Below are positions 1-10,130 of a stretch of DNA of 64,000 bases, piece after piece (the first letter of the stretch is position 1; the number at the start of each line of letters is the position of its first letter). The notes under the pieces are model-generated. The model was not told the origin of the DNA. It was given only the letters and a program-made list of their open reading frames with translations, and searched no databases. This DNA comes from Micromonospora rifamycinica (lineage in GTDB: Bacteria > Actinomycetota > Actinomycetes > Mycobacteriales > Micromonosporaceae), in the NCBI RefSeq assembly GCF_900090265.1, contig NZ_LT607752.1:4402001-4466000 (forward strand). The letters are read 5' to 3'. Both the position numbers and the translations under genes were made by a program.

Positions 1-1000
<1,000 letters not shown>

Positions 1001-1528
1001 CCTCGGCCACTTTCTCGCACCATCCGCGCCGGGGCACGGGAGCGCGGGTTCGGCGGACAGGACGCGACGTCGGCGCGCACGGACGGCGCCCGGAGGGCGG
1101 TCGCGGATCGTGCGTGCCGGTCGCCGCGGTTGCCCGCGGATCGCGATCGGCCAGACCCGACCCGGGACGTTGATCAAGGGCCGGTGAAGGCCCCTGTCCG
1201 GTGCACCGTGTCAGGTCGTCGTCTCGCCCTCAATCTTACTGTGCGCACACGACATAACCGCCACTCGGCACCCCTTGAAGGCGGCTGAGACCCCCGTAGC
1301 GGGCCGAATCTCGCTGTCCGCTACTCCCCCTACACGCCCGGGTCCGCCTTCCGTGCCCGCCGCCCCCGGATCGGCCGGTCCACCGGGCCACCCCGGGGGT
1401 CGCGCCCGGGGGTGGCCGTACCGTAGCTTTGCGGCGCGCGGCAAAGCTGCCCGTCTTGATCTTTTCCACCCGTAACCGGGACGATGGACCCGATCGATCC
1501 GACACGTGCTCTCGAGAGGTGACACCAG
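1001..1528. other. gyrB upstream region, divergent intergenic
   Basis: About 530 bases without a convincing gene between gyrB (minus) and the 194-aa gene (plus). It holds a candidate gyrB -10 hexamer TAAGAT on the minus strand at 1233-1238 and a small inverted repeat AGCTTTGC/GCAAAGCT (1425-1432 and 1441-1448). The short reading frames here look like chance frames in GC-rich DNA. The function of the inverted repeat is unknown. Confidence 0.5.
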
Positions 1529-2113
1529 ATGGGGCTGGACAATGTCGCGGTGCACTGGCCGCGGACCGGCCGCTTCTACGACCCGGTCGCGCCGGCCGAG
1601 TTCGTCGACTTCGGCGAGATCGTGGACATCCCCCGGATCTCCGCGCCGACCGCCGCGCTCGCCGAGCACATCGCCAAGACCGGCACGGTCCGGGCCACGG
1701 CGTACACCGAACTGGTCGACCTGATCCTCGGGCTGGAGAACGTGCTCTACGCCACCGACGCCGCCGCCGAGGACGAGGACCCGGTCATCGACCCGGACGG
1801 CTGCGCCTGGATCGCCGGCGGGGTGGAGAAGTTCGTCGTCCAGCACCGGCCGCACGGTGAGACGGTGACCTTCGAGTCGGTCAGCGACGTGCTCCGCGCG
1901 CTGCTCGGCGACGGCCGGCTCGCCGAGCAGCAGCTGCGCTGGCTGGGCAGCCGGCTCGACCGGCTGCGCGACGAGCGCGGCGACCCGCCGCAGTGGGACT
2001 TCACCTGTGCCGAGCTGGGCGTGCTGGCCGCCTTCTACCGGCGCTGTGCCGACCGGGGCTTCGCCGTCTACGCCGACGCCGAGCCCGGCCGGCGACCGGG
2101 CGTGCAGCCCTGA
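1529..2113 (+). CDS. Conserved hypothetical protein, 194 aa
   Basis: I do not recognise this family. The protein is acidic and soluble, with no signal peptide or membrane segment, and begins MGLDNVAVHWPRTGRFYDPV. The ATG at 1529 follows a GAGAGGT ribosome binding site at 1515-1521. Strong third-position GC and the good ribosome site support a real gene. It stands alone on the plus strand between gyrB and an OhrR-type regulator, and nothing in the context assigns a role. Confidence 0.8.
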   Translation: MGLDNVAVHWPRTGRFYDPVAPAEFVDFGEIVDIPRISAPTAALAEHIAKTGTVRATAYTELVDLILGLENVLYATDAAAEDEDPVIDPDGCAWIAGGVEKFVVQHRPHGETVTFESVSDVLRALLGDGRLAEQQLRWLGSRLDRLRDERGDPPQWDFTCAELGVLAAFYRRCADRGFAVYADAEPGRRPGVQP

Positions 2114-2154
2114 CCGCACCTCGCTGACGCTCCTGGTCGCGCGGTGCGCGAGGG

Positions 2155-2646
2155 CTAGCTGCCCGGCGTCGCCGGCCCGGCGGGTGGGGGCCCGACCGGC
2201 GCCGCGCCGTTGGCCGCGGCGATCACCCGGGTCAGCGCCCGGTGCAGGTCGCGCAGCTCGGTCAGCGGCAGCCCGAGCCGCGCGACGACCGCCGGCGGGA
2301 TCCGTTCGGCCTGTTCCCGCAGCGCCCGCCCGCTGACGGTGAGCGAGACGGCGAGGCTGCGTTCGTCGGCCGGATCCCGCTCGCGGCGCAGGTAGCCGGC
2401 CGCCTCCAGGCGTTTGAGCAGTGGTGACAGGGTGCCGGGGTCGAGCTGGAGCAGCCGGCTCAGCTCGCGGACCGACAGCGGCGCGTACTGCCAGAGCGCC
2501 AGCATGACCAGGTACTGCGGATGGGTCAGGCCCATCGGCTCCAGCAGCGGCCGGTAGACCGCGACGACGCCGCGCGCGGCCACCGAGAGCGCGAAGCAGA
2601 CCTGTTCCTCCAACGCCAGCGGATCCCCGCCGGGTTCGCCGTCCAC
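2155..2646 (-). CDS. MarR-family regulator, OhrR type (thiol peroxide sensor)
   Basis: A 163-aa winged-helix repressor resembling OhrR, which senses organic hydroperoxides. The segment LEEQVCFALSVAAR places a cysteine (Cys17) where OhrR has its redox cysteine. The region from YRPLLEPMGLTHPQYLVMLALW to LDPGTLSPLLKRLEAAGYLRR follows the OhrR fold, and DERS in the wing is retained. The GTG start at 2646 follows GAGGAGGTG. It is divergent from a 75-aa gene, with palindromic elements between them. The usual partner gene ohr (organic hydroperoxide reductase) is not next to it. The regulator type is well supported by resemblance; its inducer and target are inferred. Confidence 0.85.
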   Translation of the reverse strand: MDGEPGGDPLALEEQVCFALSVAARGVVAVYRPLLEPMGLTHPQYLVMLALWQYAPLSVRELSRLLQLDPGTLSPLLKRLEAAGYLRRERDPADERSLAVSLTVSGRALREQAERIPPAVVARLGLPLTELRDLHRALTRVIAAANGAAPVGPPPAGPATPGS

Positions 2647-2677
2647 CCCTGTGCACCTCCTCGTCGCCGTTGCGAGC

Positions 2678-2720
2678 GTACCAATGCTTGGTGTACCAAT
2701 GATTTGTACACCAAATGCTT
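2678..2720. promoter_or_regulatory. Candidate OhrR operator between divergent genes
   Basis: This stretch holds two direct repeats (TACCAATGCTTGG near 2679 and ACCAAATGCTTG near 2710) flanking an imperfect 17-base palindrome GTACCAATGATTTGTAC (2693-2709, one mismatch between arms). The TAC-AAT/ATT-GTA pattern resembles known OhrR boxes. The region is also far more AT-rich than its surroundings, as expected for overlapping divergent promoters. Binding is inferred, not shown. Confidence 0.5.
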
Positions 2721-2738
2721 GACGAGAGGTCGGTGCCG

Positions 2739-2966
2739 ATGAGCGAGGACAAACCGGCGGCGAAGGCCCCCGGCGAGGGCGGTCGGCTCCTGGCCTGGGC
2801 CTTCAAGAACCTGGCCGGTCCTCCGGAGGTGGCCGGCGCGGTGCAGGGCGGCTCCCGGCAGGCCCGGGACGCCTGGAAGGCGGACCTGGAACGACGCAAG
2901 CAGTGGAGCCGCGAGCAGCGGGAGCGCAAACGTGCCGAGCGGGAGGCCCGCCGCGCCGAGCGGTGA
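2739..2966 (+). CDS. Small highly charged protein, 75 aa
   Basis: Unrecognised small protein. The N-terminal half is Ala/Gly-rich with a short hydrophobic stretch (RLLAWAFKNLAG); the C-terminal half is an Arg/Glu/Lys-rich helix (KADLERRKQWSREQRERKRAEREARRAER), probably a single charged helix. An upstream ATG at 2715 is in frame, but the ATG at 2739 has a GAGAGGT ribosome site eight bases ahead and is preferred. It is divergent from the OhrR-type gene, so it is the nearest candidate target of that regulator. It ends 3 bases before the end of the convergent dciA gene. Confidence 0.6.
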   Translation: MSEDKPAAKAPGEGGRLLAWAFKNLAGPPEVAGAVQGGSRQARDAWKADLERRKQWSREQRERKRAEREARRAER

Positions 2967-2969
2967 GGC

Positions 2970-3689
2970 TCAGCCGTAGGTGTCGCGCGGCCCCCGGCCA
3001 CGGACCCGGCGCGGCCCGCGCGACCAGGACGGTGCCGCCGGACCGTGGATGTGCAGCTTGCGGACCACGTTGTGGCCCACCTCGCCGGCGATCCGCTTCA
3101 GCAACGAAGCGGCGAGCAGCCGCAGCTGGGTGGCCCACGCGGTCGACCGGGCCTCCACGGTCAGCTCGCCGTCCTCCAGCTTGACCGGGCGGCTGTGCTG
3201 GGCGATCTCCGGCCCGACCACCCGCTCCCAGGCCCCGAAGACGGTCGCCTCGGCCGCCGGCTGCTGCCAGCCGCGGGCCTTCATCAGCCGCTCCAGCACC
3301 GCCCCCAGCGGCTGCGGGTCACGCGGGTCCGGCCCCGGGCCGGAGTAGCCCCGCAGCCGCCGTCCGCCCCCGTCGGCCGCGCCGGTCACCCCCGGGCGAC
3401 GGTTACGGGCCGCCGACTCCCGGCGGGCCCGCGCCGCGTCCAGGACCGCCCGCGCCAGCTCCGGCCCGCTCGCCGCCGGACCGTCGCCCGAGCCGGCCGT
3501 ACCTCCGCCGGGCAGCACCGCAGGACCGGGCGCGGCGTCCGCGCCGCCGCCGGTCGGAGCGCCCCGCGCGGCGTCCGCGCCCCCCGCGGCTCCCCCCGGG
3601 GTACGCGCACCGCGCGCCCCGCGGGCGGGGCGACCCGGGCCGCCCGCCCGTCCCGGTGTCCCGCCCGGCTGCTCCGGCTCAGTCGACAC
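2970..3689 (-). CDS. dciA: DUF721/DciA-family replicative helicase loader-like protein
   Basis: The C-terminal about 130 residues form a DUF721 (DciA-like) domain: LGAVLERLMKARGWQQ, then WERVVGPEIAQHSRPVKLEDGELTVEARSTAWATQLRLL. DciA proteins assist loading of DnaB helicase in bacteria that lack DnaC/DnaI. The N-terminal part is a low-complexity Pro/Gly/Ala/Arg-rich linker. The GTG at 3689 overlaps the recF stop by 11 bases, the usual recF-dciA coupling; the frame is open further upstream, but that would run deep into recF. 239 aa. The helicase-loading role is inferred from the family and from its place in the recF cluster. Confidence 0.87.
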   Translation of the reverse strand: MSTEPEQPGGTPGRAGGPGRPARGARGARTPGGAAGGADAARGAPTGGGADAAPGPAVLPGGGTAGSGDGPAASGPELARAVLDAARARRESAARNRRPGVTGAADGGGRRLRGYSGPGPDPRDPQPLGAVLERLMKARGWQQPAAEATVFGAWERVVGPEIAQHSRPVKLEDGELTVEARSTAWATQLRLLAASLLKRIAGEVGHNVVRKLHIHGPAAPSWSRGPRRVRGRGPRDTYG

Positions 3690-4812
3690 GACGCACCGTC
3701 CCGCCGCCCACCGCGTACCGGGCGCCCCGCAGGGCCACCGGGACGTCGTCGTCCACCGCACAGGTCACCAGCAGCTGACCGGCCCCGCCGACCAGCTCGG
3801 CCAGCCGTTCCCGGCGGCCCGCGTCCAACTCGGCGAAGACGTCGTCGAGCACCAGCACCGGCTCGATCCCGTCGGCACGCAGCAGGTCGTACCCGGCCAA
3901 CCGCAGGGCCAGCGCGTACGACCAGGACTCGCCGTGACTGGCGTACCCCTTGGCGGGCAGCGGGCCGAGGGTGAGCACGAGGTCGTCGCGGTGCGGCCCG
4001 ACCAGCGTGGTGCCCCGCTCGATCTCGGCCGAACGGGACTCGGCCAGCGCGGTCGTCAACGCCTCGGCCAGCACCGCCCGGTCGACGGTCGCCCCGGTCA
4101 GCTCCACCGACGGCCGGTACGCGATCCCCGCCGTCCCCGCGCCGGCCGCCACCGCGTCGTACGCCTTCGCCACGTGCGGGGTGAGCGCGGCGACCAGCTC
4201 CAGCCGGCCGGCGAGCAGCTCGGCCCCGTGCTGCGCCAGGTGGGCGTCCCAGACCGCCAGGGTGGACAGGTCCCCGCCCCGCGACCCGCCCGTCTTGCGG
4301 GCCAGGTACGCCGTCCGCAGCAGGGCGTTGCGCTGCTTGACCACCCGTTCGTAGTCGGCACGCACCCCGGCGTACCGGGGCTGCCGGAGCACCAGCAGAT
4401 CGTCGAGGTAGCGGCGGCGTTCGGCCGGGTCGCCCCGGACGAGCTCGAGGTCCTCCGGGGCGAAGAGCACCAGCCGCAGCGCGCCGATCACGTCCCGGGC
4501 GCGTCGGGCCGGGGACCGCCCCAGCCGCGCCCGGTTGGCCCTACCGGGGACGATCTCCAGCTCGACCAGGAGTTCCCGGCCCTCGTGCACCACCGCGCAG
4601 CGGATCACCGCCGAGCTGGCGCCCAGCCGGACCAGCGGGGCGTCGGTGGCGACCCGGTGCGAGTCCAGGGTCGCCACGTAGCCCAGCGCCTCGGCGAGGT
4701 TGGTCTTGCCGACGCCGTTCGCGCCGGTCAGGACGTTCGGCCCCGGCTCCAGGTCGACGCCGACCTGCTCGTACGAGCGGAAGTCGACCAGTTCGAGCCG
4801 GCGGACGTACAC
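3679..4812 (-). CDS. recF: DNA replication/repair protein RecF
   Basis: SMC-like ATPase that helps load RecA at gaps. Walker A GANGVGKTNLAEAL lies near residue 31, the ABC signature region HGESWSYALALRLAGYDLL is near the C-terminus, and Walker B is VLVLDDVFAELDAGRRERL. With a GTG start at 4812 the protein is 377 aa and begins (V/M)YVRRLELVDFRSYE, matching family length. A longer ATG start at 4854 would overlap gnd by 26 bases and add a non-conserved tail. It lies downstream of gnd and translationally coupled to dciA. Confidence 0.95.
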   Translation of the reverse strand: MYVRRLELVDFRSYEQVGVDLEPGPNVLTGANGVGKTNLAEALGYVATLDSHRVATDAPLVRLGASSAVIRCAVVHEGRELLVELEIVPGRANRARLGRSPARRARDVIGALRLVLFAPEDLELVRGDPAERRRYLDDLLVLRQPRYAGVRADYERVVKQRNALLRTAYLARKTGGSRGGDLSTLAVWDAHLAQHGAELLAGRLELVAALTPHVAKAYDAVAAGAGTAGIAYRPSVELTGATVDRAVLAEALTTALAESRSAEIERGTTLVGPHRDDLVLTLGPLPAKGYASHGESWSYALALRLAGYDLLRADGIEPVLVLDDVFAELDAGRRERLAELVGGAGQLLVTCAVDDDVPVALRGARYAVGGGTVRRVD

Positions 4813-4828
4813 AGCCTGCGGCTGCCGT

Positions 4829-5701
4829 TCAGCGCTTGTGCACGGCGTGCCCACCGAACTGCTGGCGCAGCGCGGCGACCGCCTTCATCGCGGGTGAGTC
4901 GTCCTGCCGGGAGGAGAACCGGGCGTACAGGGCGGCGGTGATGACGTTCAGCGGCACGGCAAGCCGGATCGCCTCGTCGACCGTCCAGCGCCCCTCACCG
5001 GTGTCGTCGGTGTACCCGGTCAGCGTGGCCAGCGTCGGGTCCTCGTCCAGTGCCCGGTCCAGCAGGTCGAGCAGCCAGGACTGGACGACGGTCCCCTCCC
5101 GCCAGGACTTGATGATGCCCGGCACGTTGGTCACCATCTCGGCGGCGGAGAGCAGCTCGAAGCCCTCGGCGTAGGCGTGCATCAGGCCGTACTCGATGCC
5201 GTTGTGCACCATCTTGGCGTAGTGGCCGGCACCGACCGGGCCGGCGTGCACGAAGCCGTGGTCCCCGGCCGGCTTCAACGCCTCGAAGATCGGCATCAGG
5301 TGGTCGACGTGCTCCTGCGCGCCGCCGACCATCAGGGCGTAGCCGTTCACGTTGCCCCACACGCCGCCGGAGACACCGACGTCGACGTAGCCGATGCCCC
5401 GGGCGGCGAGCCGTTCGGCCCGGGGGGCGTCGTCGCTGAACCGGGAGTTGCCGCCGTCGATGACGATGTCGCCCTCGCCGAGCACCTCGGCCAGCGCGTC
5501 GATGGTCGCGTCGGTGGCGGCGGCGGGCACCATCACCCAGACCGCCCGGGGTGACTCCAGCCGGTCGGCCAGCTCGGTGAGGCTCGCGACGTCGCTGCGG
5601 TCGGCGTTGCGGTCGTAGCCGACCACCTCCTGCCCGGCGGCGCGCAACCGCTCACGCATGTTGCCGCCCATCCGGCCGAGCCCTACCAGGCCGAGCTGCA
5701 T
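4829..5701 (-). CDS. gnd: 6-phosphogluconate dehydrogenase, decarboxylating (short form)
   Basis: Oxidises 6-phosphogluconate to ribulose 5-phosphate in the pentose phosphate pathway. The dinucleotide-binding motif is GLVGLGRMGGNM at the N-terminus; the substrate-binding region is VDVGVSGGVWGNVNGYALMVGG and the catalytic lysine lies in GHYAKMVHNGIEYG. At 290 aa it is the short bacterial class rather than the 470-aa form. The start has GGAGG upstream. Its position between dnaN and recF is a conserved actinobacterial arrangement. Confidence 0.95.
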   Translation of the reverse strand: MQLGLVGLGRMGGNMRERLRAAGQEVVGYDRNADRSDVASLTELADRLESPRAVWVMVPAAATDATIDALAEVLGEGDIVIDGGNSRFSDDAPRAERLAARGIGYVDVGVSGGVWGNVNGYALMVGGAQEHVDHLMPIFEALKPAGDHGFVHAGPVGAGHYAKMVHNGIEYGLMHAYAEGFELLSAAEMVTNVPGIIKSWREGTVVQSWLLDLLDRALDEDPTLATLTGYTDDTGEGRWTVDEAIRLAVPLNVITAALYARFSSRQDDSPAMKAVAALRQQFGGHAVHKR

Positions 5702-5742
5702 CTGCCCCTACCTCCGTGCGTCTGGGTGGTGCCGGTACGCGG

Positions 5743-6876
5743 TCAGCGGGAGACGCGAATCGGCATGATGAGGTACCGGTACCCCGAGATGGCCTCGCCA
5801 TCCTCGCCGGCCGGGGAAATCACCGCCGGCTTGAAGGCGTCCACGAAGCGCAGCAGGGCGTACTGGGCCCCCAGGTTGGCCAGGCCGTCGATCAGGTACT
5901 GCGGGTTGAAGCCGATGGTCAGCGGCTCGCCGGTGAAGGTGGCCTCCATGGCCTCGCTGGCCCGCGCCTCCTCGGTGCCGCCGGCCTCGACGACCAGGCC
6001 GTCGGAGCTGAAGCTGAGCAGCACCGGGGTGGTCCGCTCGGCGACCAGGGCGACCCGCTTGACCACCTCGATCAGGGTGCTGACCGGAACCCGTGCCTCG
6101 GCGTTGCTGGTGGCCGGGAAGAGCGAGCGGACCGGCGGGTAGTTGGCCCCGTCGAGCAGCCGGCTGGTGGTCCGCCGGGTGCCACCGGAGAAGCCGATCA
6201 TCCCTTCGCCCGCGCCGCCCTGGGACAGCGCCATGGTCACCTGACCACCGAGCGGGCCGAGCGCCTTCGCGGTGTCGTTCAGCGTACGGGCGGGGACCAG
6301 GGCGTTGATGCTGATGTCCGGATCGTCCGGGGCCCAGTCCATCTCGCGCAGGGCGAGCCGGTAGCGGTCGGTGGCGAGCATCGCCAGGGTGCCGCCGGAG
6401 AGTTCCAGCCGGACACCGGTCATCATCGGCAGCGTCTCGTCCCGGCCGGCGGCGATGGCCACCTGGGCGACGGCGGCGGCGAAGGCCGCGGCCTCCACGG
6501 TCCCGGCGCTCTCCGGCATCTCCGGCAGGGCGGGGTAGTCCTCCACCGGCATGGTCGGCAGGGTGAAACGGGCACTGCCGCAGACCAGCTCCAGGTGGGC
6601 GCCGACCGCGGCGATGTCCACCGGCTTGGCCGGCAGCGCCTTGGTGATCTCGGCGAGCAGCCGGCCGGAGACCAGGGCGGCGCCGTCGGCGTCCCCCTGC
6701 ACCTCGACGGTCACCTGGCTGGACACCTCGTAGTCGAAGCCGGAGACCTGGAGGTTGCCGTCGGTGACCCGGAGCATCACCCCGGCGAGCACCGGTACGG
6801 ACGGCCGGCTGGGCAGGCTCTTCGCGGTCCACGCCACCGCTTCGGCGAGCGCGTCGCGCTCTACTCGGAACTTCAT
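5743..6876 (-). CDS. dnaN: DNA polymerase III beta subunit (sliding clamp)
   Basis: Processivity clamp of the replicative polymerase. It begins MKFRVERDALAEAVAWTAKSLPSRPSVPVLAGVML and ends YRYLIMPIRVSR, typical of both clamp termini; 377 aa in three repeated clamp domains. The frame stays open well upstream, but the ATG at 6876 has GGAGG at good spacing and fits the family. It is the first gene of the dnaN-gnd-recF-dciA run on the minus strand and lies directly beside oriC. Confidence 0.96.
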   Translation of the reverse strand: MKFRVERDALAEAVAWTAKSLPSRPSVPVLAGVMLRVTDGNLQVSGFDYEVSSQVTVEVQGDADGAALVSGRLLAEITKALPAKPVDIAAVGAHLELVCGSARFTLPTMPVEDYPALPEMPESAGTVEAAAFAAAVAQVAIAAGRDETLPMMTGVRLELSGGTLAMLATDRYRLALREMDWAPDDPDISINALVPARTLNDTAKALGPLGGQVTMALSQGGAGEGMIGFSGGTRRTTSRLLDGANYPPVRSLFPATSNAEARVPVSTLIEVVKRVALVAERTTPVLLSFSSDGLVVEAGGTEEARASEAMEATFTGEPLTIGFNPQYLIDGLANLGAQYALLRFVDAFKPAVISPAGEDGEAISGYRYLIMPIRVSR

Positions 6877-7039
6877 CAATGCCTCCGCGTCGACGTCAGC
6901 GCCAACTCTCTCATGCCGACCGCTGCCCACCGTCCCGCCCGACCGTGCGGGTACCCCTCGCACCTTAGGGCGCGGGGGCATCGGCTGTGCGCCCGACCCC
7001 GTGGCTGCGGCCGGAGCGACCGTCGACGACGGCGCAGCG

Positions 7040-7623
7040 GCCCTGTCCACAGGAAGTCCAACGGTGATGATTGGTTTTTGATTCTTTAGAAGAGATAACT
7101 CATCGTCTTCATCGCACCTGTGCAAACTGTGGGTAACTCGCGTCCTCGCAGCTCAGACAGGTTATCCACCGGTGGGTTCGCTGTGGAGAACCCGGGGGTA
7201 AACCCGGTCGGCGGTCCACAGGCACCCGGTGTCCCCACCGTTGTCCCCAGCCGTCCACCGGTTATCCACCGGTTATCCACCGGGTTTACCCCCAGGGTTG
7301 TGGACGGCGGCGCGGACCCGCACCGGAGTTGTCCCCAGAACCTTCAACAGGTTGCCCACAGCCCGACCGTCGGCTGTGGACGGGGCGGTGGTTGTCCCCA
7401 GCCGTCCACAGCACTGTCCCCAGGGTTTATCCACAGTCTGTGGGTAACCGGTGCCGGACGCAGCGTGGTTATCCACCGGCTGTGACACAGGGGGTGTGGA
7501 CAACCGCATCGTCCTGTGGACAACGGTGGCGTGGAAATCCCACCGTTCCGCCCTGGCGACCCGCCCGACGCCGGTCGTCCACCGTCGGCGCGGCCGGTCG
7601 GCACCGTCGTGGCGGCACGGAAA
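7040..7623. other. oriC: Chromosomal replication origin oriC
   Basis: Non-coding region between dnaN and dnaA packed with DnaA boxes. Best matches to TTRTCCACA are TTATCCACA at 7427-7435, TGTGGACAA (reverse) at 7495-7503 and 7515-7523, and one-mismatch boxes at 7162-7170, 7262-7270, 7273-7281 and 7469-7477 (TTATCCACC), 7128-7136 and 7439-7447 (TGTGGGTAA), 7352-7360 (TTGCCCACA) and 7043-7051 (CTGTCCACA). Several TTGTCCCCA variants add to the array. An AT-rich stretch at 7065-7100, striking in this GC-rich DNA, is the likely unwinding element on the dnaN side. The position between dnaA and dnaN is the classic one. Confidence 0.93.
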
Positions 7624-7650
7624 CGCCCGGCCGAGATGGTCGGCCGGGCG
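7624..7650 (-). terminator. dnaA terminator hairpin
   Basis: Perfect 11-base arms CGCCCGGCCGA and TCGGCCGGGCG separated by five bases, 30 bases past the dnaA stop. GC-rich hairpin without a T-run, typical of actinobacteria. Confidence 0.65.
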
Positions 7651-7679
7651 TCGGGGGCGGAGCAGAAGTGGCGTACGTC

Positions 7680-9494
7680 TCAGGTGTTCTGCTTGATCCG
7701 GTTGGTCAGCTCGGCGATCTGGTTGTAGAGCGAGCGGCGCTCCGCCATCTGCTGGCGGATCTTCCGGTCGGCGTGCATCACGGTGGTGTGGTCCCGACCG
7801 CCGAACGCCTGCCCGATCCGGGGCAGCGACAGGTCGGTCAGCTCCCGACACAGGTACATCGCCACCTGGCGGGCGTTGACCAGCACCCGGGACCGCGAGT
7901 GCCCCCGGAGGTCCTCCAGGCTCACCCCGAAGTACTCCGAGGTGGAAACCATGATCTGGTCGGCGGTGATCTCCGGCCCGGCGCCGTCCGGGATGAAGTC
8001 CCGCAGCACCTCCTCGGCCAGCGACAGTTCGACGTTGGACCGGGTGAGGCTGGCGAAGGCGGTCACCCGGATCAGCGCCCCCTCCAGTTCCCGGATCGAG
8101 TTCGACACCCGGGAGGCGATGAACTCCAGCACGTCCGGCGGGGCGTAGAGCCGTTCCTGGGCGGCCTTCTTCTGCAGGATCGCGATCCGGGTCTCCAGGT
8201 CGGGCGGCTGGATGTCGGCGAGCAGCCCCCACTCGAACCGGGTCCGCAGCCGGTCCTCCAGCGTCGCCAGCTGCTTCGGCGAGCGGTCGGAGGTGATCAC
8301 GATCTGCTTGTTGGCGTTGTGCAGCGTGTTGAAGGTGTGGAAGAACTCCTCCTGGGTCCGTTCGCGGTTCTCCAGGAACTGGATGTCGTCGATCAGCAGG
8401 ATGTCGACGTCGCGGTAGCGGCGCTGGAACGCACTGGTCTTGTCGTCCCGCAGCGAGTTGATGAAGTCGTTGGTGAACTCCTCGGTCGAGACGTACCGGA
8501 CCGAGCGGGCGTTGCCGAGCGTCTGGGCGTAGTGCCCGATCGCGTGCAGCAGGTGCGTCTTGCCCAGCCCCGAGCTGCCGTAGATGAACAGCGGGTTGTA
8601 CGCCTTGGCCGGCGACTCGGCCACCGCGACGCTGGCCGCGTGGGCGAACCGGTTGGACGAGCCGATGACGAACGTCTCGAACATGTACTTCGGGTTGAGC
8701 CGGTTGCCGCTGCTCTCCGTACCGCCGGGGCGTCGGTCGCCGCCACCCGGACGGTGGTCGACCGCCCGGCCGGGACCGCTGTCGGTCGCGCCGTCGCGGG
8801 GCAGCCCGCGCGGACCCTGCTGGTCACGCGGCGGTCGGCCCTGGTCCCGGTACGCGGGCTCGTAGCCGCGCAGGTCGGGGTCCGGTCCGGGGCGGCCCGA
8901 CTCGGTGAAGCCGCGCTGCTCGGGGGGCCGACCGGGGTGGTTCACCCGCATCGGCTCGGCGAAGCCGGCCCCGAAGAGGGTGTCCTGGCCGCCGTCCCGA
9001 CTGGCCGGCACCCGGGTCGGGCGGTGCCCGTCGTGCTCCGGTGGGTCGGCCGGGACCGGCCGCTCCCCGGACTGCTCCGACGGATCCGTCTCCCGCTGGT
9101 AGGGCGGATCCGGCTCGTCGTAGCCCGGCGGCGGCCGGAACCCCGGGTAGTCGTCCAGGGCCGGGACGACCTCCGTCGGGGCGGCCTCCGGCCCGCTGCG
9201 GTAGACGGTGCCGGCCGGTCGCCCGGAGGGGTCCTCGGCGATCCGCACGGTGACCGCGACCTGTATCGGTCGACCCAGCCGGCGGGTGAGCGCCTCGGTG
9301 ATCGCCGGCCGCAGCCGCGTCTCGATCACGTCCCGGGTGAAGGCGTCCGGCACGGAGAGCAACGCGGTGTCCTCGACGATCGCCCGCAACCGGGTCAGCC
9401 GGAGGTAGGCGCGCTGCTGGGCGGAGATGATCTCGTCGGCGAGTTCGTCCGTCGCCGCGGTCCACACCGCGGCAAGGTCGATCGTTCCGGCCAC
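7680..9494 (-). CDS. dnaA: Chromosomal replication initiator DnaA
   Basis: AAA+ initiator that binds DnaA boxes and melts oriC. Domain I (DLAAVWTAATDELADEIISAQQRAYLRLTRL) is followed by an unusually long disordered Pro/Gly/Asp-rich domain II (about residues 100-270), as in other actinomycetes. Domain III has Walker A GSSGLGKTH near residue 305 and Walker B LLIDDIQFLENRE near 364. Domain IV carries the box-recognition signature GGRDHTTVMHADRKI near 568. The GTG at 9494 gives 604 aa; the frame is open to 9620, but the longer version adds Arg/Gly-rich residues without similarity to domain I. A DnaA box at 9624-9632 upstream suggests autoregulation. Confidence 0.96.
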   Translation of the reverse strand: MAGTIDLAAVWTAATDELADEIISAQQRAYLRLTRLRAIVEDTALLSVPDAFTRDVIETRLRPAITEALTRRLGRPIQVAVTVRIAEDPSGRPAGTVYRSGPEAAPTEVVPALDDYPGFRPPPGYDEPDPPYQRETDPSEQSGERPVPADPPEHDGHRPTRVPASRDGGQDTLFGAGFAEPMRVNHPGRPPEQRGFTESGRPGPDPDLRGYEPAYRDQGRPPRDQQGPRGLPRDGATDSGPGRAVDHRPGGGDRRPGGTESSGNRLNPKYMFETFVIGSSNRFAHAASVAVAESPAKAYNPLFIYGSSGLGKTHLLHAIGHYAQTLGNARSVRYVSTEEFTNDFINSLRDDKTSAFQRRYRDVDILLIDDIQFLENRERTQEEFFHTFNTLHNANKQIVITSDRSPKQLATLEDRLRTRFEWGLLADIQPPDLETRIAILQKKAAQERLYAPPDVLEFIASRVSNSIRELEGALIRVTAFASLTRSNVELSLAEEVLRDFIPDGAGPEITADQIMVSTSEYFGVSLEDLRGHSRSRVLVNARQVAMYLCRELTDLSLPRIGQAFGGRDHTTVMHADRKIRQQMAERRSLYNQIAELTNRIKQNT

Positions 9495-10130
9495 CGTCGT
9501 GCCACCCCCTCGCCTCTGCTCCCGGCCGCCGCTGTGGTCCAGCGTTCGTGCCGGGCCTGCCACCGCGTTCGAGCGGGTGGTGCCCCTCACCCACCGGACG
9601 GCTGACCGACCGGCATCCACAAGTTATCCACAGCCTGTGTACCGACCGATTGTGGCCGCCCGCCGGACGCGGGTCGGACCTGACCCCCCTGCCGGAGGAG
9701 GGCGTTGAAGCGGGTTCACCGTGCCGAACGATCCACTGCCGGGTCCGGTCTTGCCTGCCGGCCACGACCCGCACCCGAAGCTGACCGCAAACGCGCACGG
9801 TAACAGCGACGGCGGGCCGCCATCAACCGCCACCACCCCGACGCACCCACCGGCACCGGGACAGAACGCCTGACCGGTGGTGCTTCGGACGGTCGCCGCG
9901 CCGGTCCCGGGCGGTTTGACGGTCATTGCCCCCCTGCGTAGCCTGGAACAGCTGCTCTGTCGCCCTCTGCTAGGGTGATGGGTGCTTGCTGTCCGTGGTC
10001 GCCGCCCCGCATCGCCGAGGTTCCGCGCCACCGGGCAGTGCCGATCGGAGGCCACCGCCGAGGTGGTCTGGTCCACCACACGACCCCGGGCGAACCCGCG
10101 CCGGGGACGTACGAAAACGGAGAGCCTGAC
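9495..10130. other. dnaA-rpmH divergent promoter region with a DnaA box
   Basis: About 640 non-coding bases. A perfect DnaA box TTATCCACA lies at 9624-9632 upstream of dnaA. A TAGGGT hexamer at 9971-9976 is a candidate -10 for rpmH, with no clear -35 partner. I see no convincing gene; frames that cross this region are shadows. Confidence 0.6.
9624..9632 (+). promoter_or_regulatory. DnaA box upstream of dnaA
   Basis: Perfect TTATCCACA, 130 bases upstream of the dnaA start codon, overlapping its likely promoter. Autoregulation of dnaA through such boxes is established in several bacteria; here it is inferred from position. Confidence 0.75.
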
